This document shows, one piece after another, positions 46,020 through 55,101 of a stretch of DNA of 64,000 bases. Source of the stretch: Deltaproteobacteria bacterium (GTDB lineage Bacteria > Myxococcota > Myxococcia > Myxococcales > JAHFDP01). Location of the stretch: positions 1-64,000 of the forward strand of contig JAHFDP010000003.1 in NCBI GenBank assembly GCA_023248955.1, written 5' to 3'. The number at the start of each line of letters is the position of its first letter. Positions within the stretch are counted from its first letter, which is position 1. Below the pieces are notes generated by a model, which was not told the DNA's origin, made no database searches, and saw only the letters and a program-made list of their open reading frames with translations. The translations under genes were made by a program, and so were the position numbers.

Positions 46020-47048
46020 ATGATTCGCAAAGTCACCACGCTCGCTGCTTTTCTCGTTGCCGCACCCGCCCTCGCTGCGTTGCTTGTCAACGGTGCCGGC
46101 GCCACGTTCCCGTTCCCGCTCTATTCGAAATGGTTCTCCGCCTACAACAAGCTAAACCCCGAGATGCAGTTCAACTATCAGAGCATCGGTTCGGGTGGCG
46201 GTATTCAGCAGATCACCGCGGGCACGGTGGACTTCGGCGCGTCGGATGCGCCGATGAGCGACGCCGAGTTGTTGAAGGCGCCGGATCTTCTCCACATCCC
46301 GACGGCGATGGGCGCCGTGGTGGTGACCTGGAATCTACCGAGCGTCAAAGCACTGAAGCTGACGCCGGACGTGCTCGCCGACGTGTTCCTTGGTCAAGTG
46401 ACCAAATGGAATGACGCGCGCATCGCCAAGGAAAATCCCGGCGTGACGTTGCCTGATCAGTCCATCGCGGTGGTGCACCGATCGGATGGATCGGGCACCA
46501 CTGCGATTTTCACGGACTACTTGGCCAAAGTGTCGCCGGCGTGGAAGACCGCGGTGGGCGCGGGCAAGAGCGTGAAGTGGCCGGCTGGCCTTGGCGCCAA
46601 GGGTAACGAAGGTGTGACTGGGCAGATCAAGCAAATCCCCGGCGCGATCGGTTACGTCGAGCTCGTGTATGCGCAGGAGAACAAGCTGCCGTCCGCGGCG
46701 CTGAAGAACCGCGCGGGGAAGTTCGTGGAGCCGACCATCGCCAGCACCTCCGCAGCGGCGGTGGGCGCCCAGATTCCGGCGGACATGCGCGTTTCCCTCA
46801 CCGATGCGCCGGGTGCGGAGGCCTATCCCATTGCGTCGCTCACTTATCTGCTCGTGCACAAAAATCAGACCGACGCGGCCAAAGGGAAGGCGCTGGTAGA
46901 ATTTCTCTGGTGGGCGATTCACGACGGACAAAAGCTCGCGGCGCCGCTCTACTATGCGCCGCTTCCGGCTCCGGTCGTGACGCGGGACGAAGCGTTGGTG
47001 AAGTCGATCACAGTGGAAGGCAAGCCGGTTTCGCTTGGCCGCGGCTAA
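46020..47048 (+). CDS. pstS: Periplasmic phosphate-binding protein PstS
   Basis: 342 aa, Sec signal peptide, then VNGAGATFPFPLYSKWF, the phosphate-binding GSGGGIQQI and DFGASDAPM and HRSDGSGTTAIFTDYL. Delivers phosphate to PstCA. Either ATG 46008 or ATG 46020 could start it; the latter gives the normal signal sequence. The 5' end holds CCATGGGATCCCATATG (46006-46022), a palindrome-rich string whose inner ATGGGATCCCAT also occurs in gcvT. Confidence 0.94.
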   Translation: MIRKVTTLAAFLVAAPALAALLVNGAGATFPFPLYSKWFSAYNKLNPEMQFNYQSIGSGGGIQQITAGTVDFGASDAPMSDAELLKAPDLLHIPTAMGAVVVTWNLPSVKALKLTPDVLADVFLGQVTKWNDARIAKENPGVTLPDQSIAVVHRSDGSGTTAIFTDYLAKVSPAWKTAVGAGKSVKWPAGLGAKGNEGVTGQIKQIPGAIGYVELVYAQENKLPSAALKNRAGKFVEPTIASTSAAAVGAQIPADMRVSLTDAPGAEAYPIASLTYLLVHKNQTDAAKGKALVEFLWWAIHDGQKLAAPLYYAPLPAPVVTRDEALVKSITVEGKPVSLGRG

Positions 47049-48021
47049 CTCCAGCACGAGCGAATCCATTCCCGTAACGCCGGCGGCCCCTGGTGGTCGC
47101 CGTGCGTTTTCGGGGGATCGTGTCTACGCGGGTGCGCTGGCCGCCGCGGGGATTGCAATCTTGCTCGTCGCGCTTTTGATCGCGGCCACCACCGCCAACA
47201 CCGCGCGCCCAGCGCTGGCGCGTGCGGGCTTGTGGGGCTTCATCACCGGCCGTGATTGGAATCCGGTCGAGGACATCTACGGCGCGCTGCCGTTTATTTG
47301 GGGCACCCTCGTCACCAGCGTCGTGGCCATCGTGCTGGCCGTTCCCGTGGCCGTCGCGTTCGCCATTTTCCTGGTGGAGTTCGCGCCGTCCCGTTCGCGA
47401 TCGCTGCTTCGTTTCGTCATGGAGCTTCTCGCGAGCATTCCGAGTGTTGTGTATGGATTATGGGGATTGTTTGTGTTGGTGCCGCTTTTGCGCGAACACG
47501 TCGAACCCGCACTGGGTCGATTTTCATTTCTGCCACTTTTTCGTGGAGCCCCACTTGGCGTGGGCACTCTCGCCGCGGGAGTGCTGCTCGCCATCATGAT
47601 TCTCCCCACCATCGCGTCGGTCAGCGTCGAAGTCCTGCGCACCGTGCCGTCGACGCTTCGCGAAGGCGCGCTGGCGCTGGGCGCGACGCGCTGGGAAGCC
47701 GTGCGCATCGCGGCGCTCCCCTACGGGCGTGCCGGCATCTTCGGCGCCGCGCTCTTGGGACTCGGGCGGGCGCTAGGCGAAACGATGGCGGCCACCATGG
47801 TGATCGGCAACTCGCCGGAAATTTCCGCGTCGCTGTTCGCGCCCGGCTATTCGCTGCCCAGCATCATCGCCAACGAATTTTCGGAAGCCACTAGCGCCTT
47901 GCACATCGGCGCACTCGCCGCGCTTGGGCTCATCCTCTTCGTGGTTGCGCTGATACTCAATATCGCCGCTCGACTTCTGGTGCGCGCGGTTGTTGGCAAA
48001 TTCGAGAGAAGCTCGTCATGA
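47035..48021 (+). CDS. pstC: Phosphate ABC transporter permease PstC
   Basis: 328 aa, about six membrane segments, with the permease signature [20 protein letters not shown] and [20 protein letters not shown] 47035 start overlaps the end of pstS by 14 bp. Its stop overlaps pstA (ATGA). Confidence 0.95.
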   Translation: MAAANSSTSESIPVTPAAPGGRRAFSGDRVYAGALAAAGIAILLVALLIAATTANTARPALARAGLWGFITGRDWNPVEDIYGALPFIWGTLVTSVVAIVLAVPVAVAFAIFLVEFAPSRSRSLLRFVMELLASIPSVVYGLWGLFVLVPLLREHVEPALGRFSFLPLFRGAPLGVGTLAAGVLLAIMILPTIASVSVEVLRTVPSTLREGALALGATRWEAVRIAALPYGRAGIFGAALLGLGRALGETMAATMVIGNSPEISASLFAPGYSLPSIIANEFSEATSALHIGALAALGLILFVVALILNIAARLLVRAVVGKFERSSS

Positions 48022-48866
48022 CCACGCCCGGCCGCCGCTGGCGCGCTTTCAAGAATGGCTTCGCCATCACGCTTTGCGGCGTCGCCGTTTTGGTGGCGTT
48101 GGCGCCGCTGTTGTCGGTCTTGTGGTTGGTGGTGAAAAACGGCGCGCCCGCGCTGGGCCTCGATTTCCTCACCAAACTTCCGGCTCCGGTGGGCGAGTCG
48201 GGTGGTGGCGTAGGCAACGCCATTTTGGGGACGCTGGCCATCGTTTCGCTGGCGTGTGCGATCGGACTTCCGATCGGAATCGGTGCCGGCGTTTTTTTGG
48301 CGGAGCGCGGCGACGGAAAATTCGGCGGCGCGGTTCGCTTCACCGCGGAAGTGCTCTCGGGCGTTCCGAGTATCGTGGTCGGAATCGTGGCGTACGGTCT
48401 CGTGGTGTTGCCGATGAAGAGGTTCTCCGCGCTCGCGGGCGCGGTAGCGTTGGCGCTGCTCATGGTGCCGCCGCTCGCGCGATCCACGGAAGAGCTCGTG
48501 CGTCTGGTTCCGCGCGCACTTCGCGAAGGCGCGCTGGCGCTCGGCGTGCCGGCGTGGAAGACGAGCCTCTTCATCGTTCTGCGCACTGCGCGGCCTGGGC
48601 TCATCACCGCGGCGCTGCTGGCCATCGGACGCGCCGCTGGCGAAACCGCGCCGCTTCTTTTCACCGCGCTCAACAACCAGTATTGGAACGTGCGCCCCGA
48701 TCAACCGACCGCTTCGCTAACCGTGCAAATTTTCAACTATGCGATAAGCCCCTACGAAGAGTGGCGACAAAAAGCGTGGGCCTGTGCCTTGACGCTGCTC
48801 TTGCTCATCGGCTTCTTGTCGCTGGGTGCGCGTTTCTTGGCCCGCTCGCCCGGAGAAGCGCGATGA
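48018..48866 (+). CDS. pstA: Phosphate ABC transporter permease PstA
   Basis: 282 aa, about six membrane segments. Typical PstA segments: [50 protein letters not shown] and [21 protein letters not shown] overlaps on both sides tie it to pstC and pstB. Confidence 0.95.
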   Translation: MTTPGRRWRAFKNGFAITLCGVAVLVALAPLLSVLWLVVKNGAPALGLDFLTKLPAPVGESGGGVGNAILGTLAIVSLACAIGLPIGIGAGVFLAERGDGKFGGAVRFTAEVLSGVPSIVVGIVAYGLVVLPMKRFSALAGAVALALLMVPPLARSTEELVRLVPRALREGALALGVPAWKTSLFIVLRTARPGLITAALLAIGRAAGETAPLLFTALNNQYWNVRPDQPTASLTVQIFNYAISPYEEWRQKAWACALTLLLLIGFLSLGARFLARSPGEAR

Positions 48867-49621
48867 CCGCTGCTCCCAAAATTCGGATCGAAAAACTCAA
48901 CGCCTACTTCGGGGCCCACCGCGCGGTGCGTGACGTGGAGCTCGATATTCCCGCGCTCGGTGTGGTCGCGGTGATCGGTCCGTCCGGCTGCGGAAAATCG
49001 ACGTTCGTGCGTTGTCTCAACCGCATGCACGAGCTCTTGCCCGGCGCGCGCGCGGAGGGCCGCGTGCTCATCGATGGCCAAGAAGTTTACGGCCCGGGCG
49101 TCGATCCGGTGCAGCTGCGCCGCCGCGTCGGCATGGTTTTTCAGCGGCCGAATCCATTTCCAGCGATGTCGATCTTCGACAACGTGGCGGCGGGTCTGGT
49201 GCTCAATCGCTTGCCCGGCGATCGCGCGGCCATCGTGGAAAAAAGTCTTCGCCAAGCGGCGCTGTGGGACGAAGTGAAAGATCGCTTGAAAGAAAATCCG
49301 ACGCGACTCTCGGGCGGGCAGCAGCAGCGTCTGTGCATCGCCCGCGCGCTCGCCGTCGAACCGGAAGTGCTGCTGCTCGACGAGCCGGCCAGCGCGCTCG
49401 ATCCCATCGCCACCGCAAAAATCGAAGAGCTGATCCACGAACTGCGCGAGCGCTATACAATCGTGATCGTGACGCACAACATGCAGCAGGCGGCGCGCGT
49501 GTCGGATCGAACGGCGTTTTTTTACATGGGCGAGTTGATTGAATACGACACCACCGAACATATCTTCACCAATCCATCGATTAAGCAGACGGAGGATTAC
49601 GTGACCGGACGGTTCGGATAA
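48863..49621 (+). CDS. pstB: Phosphate ABC transporter ATPase PstB
   Basis: 252 aa. Walker [10 protein letters not shown] (39-47), [18 protein letters not shown] signature LSGGQQQRL, Walker [14 protein letters not shown], His switch [13 protein letters not shown]. Start overlaps the pstA stop (ATGA); stop overlaps the phoU start (TAATG). Confidence 0.97.
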   Translation: MTAAPKIRIEKLNAYFGAHRAVRDVELDIPALGVVAVIGPSGCGKSTFVRCLNRMHELLPGARAEGRVLIDGQEVYGPGVDPVQLRRRVGMVFQRPNPFPAMSIFDNVAAGLVLNRLPGDRAAIVEKSLRQAALWDEVKDRLKENPTRLSGGQQQRLCIARALAVEPEVLLLDEPASALDPIATAKIEELIHELRERYTIVIVTHNMQQAARVSDRTAFFYMGELIEYDTTEHIFTNPSIKQTEDYVTGRFG

Positions 49622-50307
49622 TGGAATCCACGCGCGCGCATACCGATCGCGTTTACGAGAGCGAGCTGGTCCAACTTCGGCAGCGGTTGTTGCAAATGGC
49701 CGGACACGTCGAGCGGGCGCTTTCGCGTGCGGTGGACGCGCTGGTGCGCCGCGATGCGGAGTTGGCCAGAAATGTCATTTCCGACGACCGCGAAGTGAAC
49801 CGCATGGAGATCGAAGTCGACGAGCTGTGCCGGCGCTTGCTGGCGCTGCGGCAGCCGGCGGCGAGTGACTTGCGGCTCATCACGACGGCGCTGAAGATCG
49901 TCGTCGACATCGAGCGCATGGGCGATTTGGCGGTAAACCTTTCGCAGCGCGTGATCGAGCTGGGCGACGCGCCGCATCTGCGGCCTTACGTTGATCTGCC
50001 CAAGCTGGCCGACTTGGCGCTCGAGCAGCTGAAGTTGGCGCTCGATGCCTTCGTGAACGCGGACGCCGATCGCGCCGAAGCCGCGCTGAAGAAGGACGAC
50101 GTGGTCGACGCGTTTTATTTTCGCGTCCTGAACGAGACGGTGGCGTTCATGATGGAAGACACGCGGCACATCCGCAGCGGGATGTCGCTGATGCTGGTGG
50201 CGAAGTATCTGGAGCGATTTGCGGACCACGCCATGAACGTGGCGGAGATGGTGATTTATATGGTGCGCGGCACGGATGTCCGCCATCCGCATTCTCGGGC
50301 ACCGTAA
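49621..50307 (+). CDS. phoU: Phosphate signalling protein PhoU
   Basis: 228 aa, two three-helix PhoU repeats with the metal-binding E/DxxxD motifs (DREVNRMEIEVDE, DIERMGDLAVN, KDDVVDAFYF, LERFADHAMNVAEMVIYM). It links Pst transport to PhoR and represses the regulon when phosphate is ample. Last gene of the operon; repeat A copy 2 starts 20 bp after. Confidence 0.96.
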   Translation: MESTRAHTDRVYESELVQLRQRLLQMAGHVERALSRAVDALVRRDAELARNVISDDREVNRMEIEVDELCRRLLALRQPAASDLRLITTALKIVVDIERMGDLAVNLSQRVIELGDAPHLRPYVDLPKLADLALEQLKLALDAFVNADADRAEAALKKDDVVDAFYFRVLNETVAFMMEDTRHIRSGMSLMLVAKYLERFADHAMNVAEMVIYMVRGTDVRHPHSRAP

Positions 50308-50326
50308 CTCGCGGGGGTTCACGACA

Positions 50327-50475
50327 GGATTGTGAGGAGCACCGAGTGAATCGCGGTCGATAGTCGATTTTCGAGGTCGGGCTCGTAGTCGCGGACGTGG
50401 ACGTGGACGGCCATCGAGGGTGGACAGTCGTCCGCGTCCGGTCGTCCGCGAGAATCGACGATCGACAAATCGATC
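50327..50475 (+). repeat. Dispersed structured repeat A, copy 2
   Basis: 149 bp nearly identical to 19894-20036, the main difference being one extra GTGGAC hexamer (two in a row instead of one) in the centre. Same orientation and same position relative to the upstream gene (after phoU). Immediately after it comes GCGGCTGGATCAC (50483-50495), a 13-base match to the 3' end of bacterial 16S rRNA. Confidence 0.85.
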
Positions 50476-50588
50476 AGGAGCGGCTGGATCACTTCTTCAC
50501 AACGATGTCGTGCGCCGGGTCGAAGCCGAGGGGCGTTCGACCCTGCGATCTGCGGTATAATTCGGCGTTGCTCCCTTTCGGAGGTCGA

Positions 50589-52397
50589 ATGCCACGAGCT
50601 GTCGTGCTGATCTCCGTCGTCCTGTTCGCTGGCTGCCGATCGTCCGATCTCAAACCAGTCAAATCCTGCATCCGCACGACGCTCGCGGAGATCGACTTCG
50701 GCGACACGCCGATCGGAACGACCGCCACCCACACTTTCGTCATCTCGGCCTGCGATCGCCAAGGGCTTAGGATTAGCAATATGCTCGTCGCCGGTGCGAA
50801 CGCGGCTCTCTTCGCCGTCCTCGGAGAGCGTAGCTTCTCCTTGGACGCCAGCGACGATCGAAAACGAGAGGTCAGCTACACGCCCAACGAGCTCGGCAGC
50901 CACGCGGCAACTCTGGAGATCGACAGCGACGCCGACAACAGCCCTACCTTGATTTTGGTGCTCTCCGGGCGCGGCGTCGATCCCTGTGCCGCGATCGTGT
51001 GCAACAAGCCTCCCGCGCCGGTTTGCGACGGAACAGCCCTCGTCAGCAGCGACCCCACCGGAACCTGCGGCGCCGGACAATGCACCTACACGACGCGCAG
51101 CGCCGCTTGCCCCACGGCAGGCCCCAACGCCACAGCCCATTGCGTCGGTATTGCATGCGGATTCGTTTGTAATACGGGCTTCGTCGACTGCGCGCACGAC
51201 ATCGCGCAGGGATGCGTCGACACGAGCAGCGACATCAACAACTGTGGCAAATGCGGAACGATCTGCGACCCCGGCGCCGTTTGTGCGTTGGGCAAATGCG
51301 AGGCGAGCAAGCAGTCCGCCATCACCGTTGGCGAAGGGCACGCTTGCGCGCTGACCACGACCGGCGGCGTCAAGTGCTGGGGCAACAACGACGCTGGCGA
51401 GCTGGGCGACAACACCTTCACACGGAGGCTGGCGCCGGTGGACGTCGTGGGACTCTCCTCCGGCGTGATTGCAGTATCAGCGGGAACGGATTTCACCTGC
51501 GCGCTCACCGAGGCTGGTGCCATCAAATGCTGGGGCTCCAACGACAGCGCCAGACTGGGAATCGGGATCTCGGGCGGATCCGCAAATCCAGATAGTTACG
51601 CCACGCCGATGGACGTGGTCGGTCTCACGACGCCAGCGATCGCTCTCTCCGCGGGAGCCGACCATTCTTGCGCGGTCCTGAGCACAGGCGGCGCTGTGTG
51701 CTGGGGTCAACCCACGAGCGGAGACCTGGGCGACGGGAGCGAATCGAATGGCGTGCACACGACACCCACGGATGTCGTGGGTCTCTTGCCCGGCGCCGTG
51801 GCCATTGCCGCGGGTCTCGTCCACAGCTGCGCGCTTGTTCGCGGCGGAGGCGTGCAGTGCTGGGGCAGCGGAAACACCGGCGTCCTCGGAACCGGTCCGG
51901 CGGGCGGCAGCCGCTATCCAGCCAATGTGATCGGGCTCTCCTCGGGCGTCCGCGCGCTGAGCGCTGGGTCGGAGCACAATTGCGCGATTACCAAAACGGC
52001 TGGCGTCCAGTGCTGGGGCTTCAACATCCACGGCCAGATCGGCGACGGCACGACCACCGACCGCCGCCTGCCCACCGATGTCGCCGGTCTCACGACGGGA
52101 ATGAAAGCCATCGCTGGAGGACGTCAGCACAGCTGCGCGGTCAGCAGCGTGGGCGGCGTCAAATGCTGGGGCAGTAACTACGCGGGCAATCTTGGCGACA
52201 ACACCACGATCGACGCCACGACGTTCGTGGACGTCGTCGGGCTCAGCGCGGGCGTCGCGGCCATCGCCGCCGGAGGAAGAACGACTTGCGCTCTGATGAC
52301 GGACGGCACCATCAAATGCTGGGGCCGCAACAACTCGGGCGAGGTCGGCGACAACAGCGGAATCGATCGCGCTACGCCCGTGGACGTGAAGTTCTAG
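50589..52397 (+). CDS. RCC1-repeat lipoprotein
   Basis: 602 aa. Lipobox LFAGC near residue 17; a choice-of-anchor/ASH-like beta domain (residues 30-130, EIDFGDTPIGTTATHTFVIS); a Cys-rich part (CVDTSSDINNCGKCGTIC) common in myxobacterial surface proteins; then seven RCC1 repeats of the form GxxHxCAL...GGxxCWGxNxxGxLGDN, i.e. a complete seven-bladed propeller. Probably a surface adhesin or binding protein; ligand unknown. ATG 50589 follows GGAGG. Confidence 0.88.
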   Translation: MPRAVVLISVVLFAGCRSSDLKPVKSCIRTTLAEIDFGDTPIGTTATHTFVISACDRQGLRISNMLVAGANAALFAVLGERSFSLDASDDRKREVSYTPNELGSHAATLEIDSDADNSPTLILVLSGRGVDPCAAIVCNKPPAPVCDGTALVSSDPTGTCGAGQCTYTTRSAACPTAGPNATAHCVGIACGFVCNTGFVDCAHDIAQGCVDTSSDINNCGKCGTICDPGAVCALGKCEASKQSAITVGEGHACALTTTGGVKCWGNNDAGELGDNTFTRRLAPVDVVGLSSGVIAVSAGTDFTCALTEAGAIKCWGSNDSARLGIGISGGSANPDSYATPMDVVGLTTPAIALSAGADHSCAVLSTGGAVCWGQPTSGDLGDGSESNGVHTTPTDVVGLLPGAVAIAAGLVHSCALVRGGGVQCWGSGNTGVLGTGPAGGSRYPANVIGLSSGVRALSAGSEHNCAITKTAGVQCWGFNIHGQIGDGTTTDRRLPTDVAGLTTGMKAIAGGRQHSCAVSSVGGVKCWGSNYAGNLGDNTTIDATTFVDVVGLSAGVAAIAAGGRTTCALMTDGTIKCWGRNNSGEVGDNSGIDRATPVDVKF

Positions 52398-52421
52398 CAG
52401 TTGGCTGCCGCGGTGAGATAT

Positions 52422-52447
52422 GGTCATGTTGCACCTCAAACATGTCC
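52422..52447 (+). promoter_or_regulatory. Operator of the Phd/PIN toxin-antitoxin pair
   Basis: GGTCATGTT (52422-52430) and AACATGTCC (52439-52447) form a 9-bp dyad with one mismatch and an 8-bp spacer, 17 bp before the antitoxin start; a typical site for Phd-type autoregulation. Confidence 0.6.
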
Positions 52448-52463
52448 AAGTTAGACTTATTGC

Positions 52464-52772
52464 GTGACCTGGAAAATCGCCGAGGCCAAGCAGCACCTCT
52501 CCGACGTCATTCGTCGCGCGTCGCATGAACCGCAGGTCATCTGCAACCGTGACCAGCCCGTGGCAGCGGTCATCGGCGCCGGCGAGCTTGCGCAGTTCAT
52601 GGCTTGGAAGACAACCCAGGCCAAGCCTCCATTGGCCCATGCGCTGGCGCGTCTGCAACGCCTCTGCGAAGAGAACGGCTATTCGCTGGACCTGCCGGCG
52701 CGGACCGATCGCGAAAATCCTGTTTTAAAGCGGAAGCCCCGTGCACCTCGTCGACACCAACGTCATCAGTGA
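52464..52772 (+). CDS. Phd/YefM-family antitoxin
   Basis: 102 aa from GTG 52464. N-terminal TWKIAEAKQHLSDVIRRA and ICNRDQPVAAVI are the Phd/YefM DNA-binding fold; the C-terminal half is the disordered, toxin-binding part. Overlaps the PIN toxin by 32 bp. Confidence 0.88.
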   Translation: MTWKIAEAKQHLSDVIRRASHEPQVICNRDQPVAAVIGAGELAQFMAWKTTQAKPPLAHALARLQRLCEENGYSLDLPARTDRENPVLKRKPRAPRRHQRHQ

Positions 52773-53130
52773 ATTTCTGCGCCCACGGCCTGCGCCCGCC
52801 GTCTTGAATTGGGCGCGCACGGTCGACAGGTTCGCGCTGAGCGTGGTCACAGTGGAAGAAGTTACCTACGGCCTCTCCGCCAAGCCCAATGCGCAGCTCG
52901 AACGCGGATTCGAGAATCTCGTTCGGGACTACTGCACCGTTCTTCCCGTTACTGACGCCATCGCGCGTCGATGCGGTGAGTTGCGCGGCCGTCTCAGCAA
53001 GAATGGCCGGACCCGAACGCAAGCGGACATGCTGATTGCCGCAACGGCAGCGGAGCATGACCTTGTGGTGGTGAGCCGCAAGGTCCGTGATTTCGAAGGA
53101 TGCGGTGTGCGGGTACTCAATCCTTTCTAG
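52741..53130 (+). CDS. PIN-domain ribonuclease toxin (VapC/FitB type)
   Basis: 129 aa from GTG 52741. All PIN acidic positions are visible: HLVDTNVISEFLR (Asp), VVTVEEVTYGL (Glu), RTQADMLIAATA (Asp), VVSRKVRDFEG (Asp). An RNase toxin, likely cleaving tRNA or rRNA. Paired here with a Phd rather than an RHH antitoxin. Confidence 0.9.
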   Translation: MHLVDTNVISEFLRPRPAPAVLNWARTVDRFALSVVTVEEVTYGLSAKPNAQLERGFENLVRDYCTVLPVTDAIARRCGELRGRLSKNGRTRTQADMLIAATAAEHDLVVVSRKVRDFEGCGVRVLNPF

Positions 53131-53416
53131 CAATCTTGCACCTCTGCGCCTACCTAAGAAGAAACTCGAACCCGTTTCCGACGTCGGGGACCGCCGAAGG
53201 CCGGTGAAAACTAAGCCGGAAATCCACAGTTGCCGTGGAACCGAGACGGTCGAGCGTGGCTCGGCTGCGAGGCGCGAACGAGGAGCCCCCGGAGGCGCAC
53301 TTTTCGGTGCGCTGAGGAGGCACCGGAGGAGCATCGAAGTAGACGGGCCGCGATCGGCCATCGCAGGTAACGGCAATTGTGGTTTTCCGGCTAAGCGCGC
53401 GCGATATACTCGGTGC
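53131..53416. other. 286-bp gap without a recognised gene
   Basis: GC-rich, with several open frames but none with convincing start or motif. It contains small self-complementary runs (for example GGAGGCGCACTTTTCGGTGC). The last 30 bases (AT-richer CGCGCGATATACTCGG) probably hold the promoter of the next gene pair. Confidence 0.5.
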
Positions 53417-53746
53417 ATGCGTGGATCGCTGCATCGGCTCGCCGAAGAGCGGAGCATCGCCTTTCATCGTGCGGTGGCGCAGCGATTGCGCGAGGATCCC
53501 TCGCTTCTCCAAGGCGCGCGCGAGCGCATCGTTGCGTGGAAAGCTTCGGGCACGCTCGCGGAACCCTACGCGCTCGCGTGGACGAAGCTGCTCGAAGGTT
53601 CCCTCGAATCGTTGCTGGCCTTTCTCGTGGATGAGGGCGAGGAGGCGCGGACGCTTCGCCAGGTGACGCCGTTCGCGGGCGTGATCGACCCGCGCGCCCG
53701 TTGGCAGATTTGGCGCGAAGTGCGCGCGGCCTGGGAAGCCCAGTGA
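53417..53746 (+). CDS. Partner protein of a nucleotidyltransferase (putative antitoxin)
   Basis: 109 aa, helical: SLHRLAEERSIAFHRAVAQR, later EPYALAWTKLLEGSLESLLA and LRQVTPFAGVIDPRARWQIW. I recall similar small proteins encoded just before DUF6036/MenT-like nucleotidyltransferases in other genomes. It has no obvious DNA-binding motif. Its stop overlaps the next start (GTGA). Confidence 0.7.
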   Translation: MRGSLHRLAEERSIAFHRAVAQRLREDPSLLQGARERIVAWKASGTLAEPYALAWTKLLEGSLESLLAFLVDEGEEARTLRQVTPFAGVIDPRARWQIWREVRAAWEAQ

Positions 53747-54264
53747 CCAGGCGCCAGCTTGAGCATCTCATTCGCGCTGCGGCCGAACTTGCGGATGACG
53801 ACGAGATCGTGGTGATCGGAAGCCAGTCCGTGCTTGGCCAATTTCCCGATGCGGCTGCGAGTCTCCTCGTTTCGATGGAGGCGGATCTCTTTCCCAAGAA
53901 CCATCCGGAGCGCTGGGATCTCGTGGATGGATCGATTGGCGAAGGCTCGCCGTTTCATCAAACGTTCGGCTACTACGCGCAGGGTGTCGGTGAGGAGACG
54001 GCGATTTTGCCGAAAGGTTGGAAGGCTCGTCTCGTTGCCGTTCGGACACCCAACACCCGTGGCGCGACTGGCTGGTGTCTCGAAATTCATGATCTCTTGA
54101 TCGCAAAGTTGATCGCCAATCGCCCCAAGGATCTCGATTTCGCACGCGCGGCAATAAAGAGCGGGATCGCACGTGAGTCGGTGCTGTACGAGCGGCTGGC
54201 GCAGACTCAACTTCTTCCGGAGCGCCGTGCGCAGGTGCAGGCTGCGCTCGTCGGCGTGATCTAA
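53743..54264 (+). CDS. DUF6036-like nucleotidyltransferase (putative toxin)
   Basis: 173 aa. VVIGSQSVLGQFP carries the GS-x10-type nucleotidyltransferase start (GSxS) and SMEADLFP the metal-binding Glu-x-Asp; EIHDLLIAKLIANRPKDLDF is the typical helical tail of AbiEii/DUF6036 enzymes. Likely transfers nucleotides to tRNA or protein, so a candidate toxin with the coupled upstream partner. GTG 53743. Confidence 0.75.
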   Translation: MTRRQLEHLIRAAAELADDDEIVVIGSQSVLGQFPDAAASLLVSMEADLFPKNHPERWDLVDGSIGEGSPFHQTFGYYAQGVGEETAILPKGWKARLVAVRTPNTRGATGWCLEIHDLLIAKLIANRPKDLDFARAAIKSGIARESVLYERLAQTQLLPERRAQVQAALVGVI

Positions 54265-55046
54265 AGCTGATCCAGATACGTCTCCGTCAGCAACTTCGTT
54301 CGTTGTCGCGGTACCATCCATCCCAGTGCGCCGCCGGTGATCGCGCGCGCCATCAGCGCCGTTCGCTCCACGCGCCCCATCGACGCCAGTGGTTTTTTGA
54401 GCAATCCGATCCGCGTCAATCGCAACTCCGCGGCGGCGATCAGCGCGTTCACGAATTCGGGCAAGTGCGCGAGCACCGCGGGTCCATCACCCGCGCGGCG
54501 TTCGAGTGCGCGGGCCAAGAGCTTCACGCCCGAGAGTGAAACGAGACACTGCCCGATCAACCCTGAACGCAGCGACGGATTTTTCTGTAACTCAAGCGCG
54601 GTGCGCCGCTCCCCAAAATCGACATGCCGTTCTTCCTGCACCGCGACCGCTTCGATGATCCGCACGATCTCCGGATCGTCGATGGTGTCCGCCAGCGCGT
54701 ACATCACCATGAGTACCAGACCTTCTCCGAGGGCCATTTCGAGTGCAACGTGCTCGGCGAAGCTGTCCGGCATCATTCCGGACGAGAGGTAACGCACGAC
54801 GGGATGCGCTTTTTGCGGTGCCGCGCCGAGTCGTGTGAGCACCTCGCGAAACGCGCGCACGTGTGAAAGTTCCTCAGTCGCTTGCCGTGCGAAAAACTGC
54901 GCCGCGTCGAGATCGGGCGCGCGGTAGAGCCAGTGGCCACACTGAATACCGGTGACTTCGCCATAGAGAAATTGGCTGAAAGCGAATGCCAGAAAGTCGC
55001 GGTTTTCGGACACGCGCAATGTTGTGCCGCGCCAATCGAAGGTCAT
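54261..55046 (-). CDS. Ferritin-like di-iron protein
   Basis: 261 aa, all-helical. Two ExxH ligand pairs (Glu59/His62 in EELSHVRAF and Glu138/His141 in EERHVDFG) plus additional Glu (GEVTG near 30, LGEGL near 108) give a di-iron site. Related in pattern to ferritin-like/MiaE-type oxygenases; no specific substrate implied. ATG 55046 (GTG 55067 possible). Its stop overlaps that of the convergent nucleotidyltransferase gene. Repeat B copy 2 is directly upstream. Confidence 0.8.
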   Translation of the reverse strand: MTFDWRGTTLRVSENRDFLAFAFSQFLYGEVTGIQCGHWLYRAPDLDAAQFFARQATEELSHVRAFREVLTRLGAAPQKAHPVVRYLSSGMMPDSFAEHVALEMALGEGLVLMVMYALADTIDDPEIVRIIEAVAVQEERHVDFGERRTALELQKNPSLRSGLIGQCLVSLSGVKLLARALERRAGDGPAVLAHLPEFVNALIAAAELRLTRIGLLKKPLASMGRVERTALMARAITGGALGWMVPRQRTKLLTETYLDQL

Positions 55047-55101
55047 TTCCGCGCGCGAGAGAAGCACGCCTTCACATTGGAGCTTCGACTGCGCCGTTTC
55101 A

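Noticed and set aside
46006-46022. String resembling a cloning-vector linker (three restriction sites, GSHM codons) as a sign of assembly contamination
   Set aside because: The flanking genes are contiguous and natural (porin stop, pstS signal peptide), and the core palindrome also occurs inside gcvT; coincidence or a genome word is more likely.
53150-53512. Minus-strand 120-aa frame in the gap before the nucleotidyltransferase pair
   Set aside because: Runs into the plus-strand gene, has low-complexity Arg/Ser/Pro composition and no recognisable motif; typical of high-GC shadow frames.
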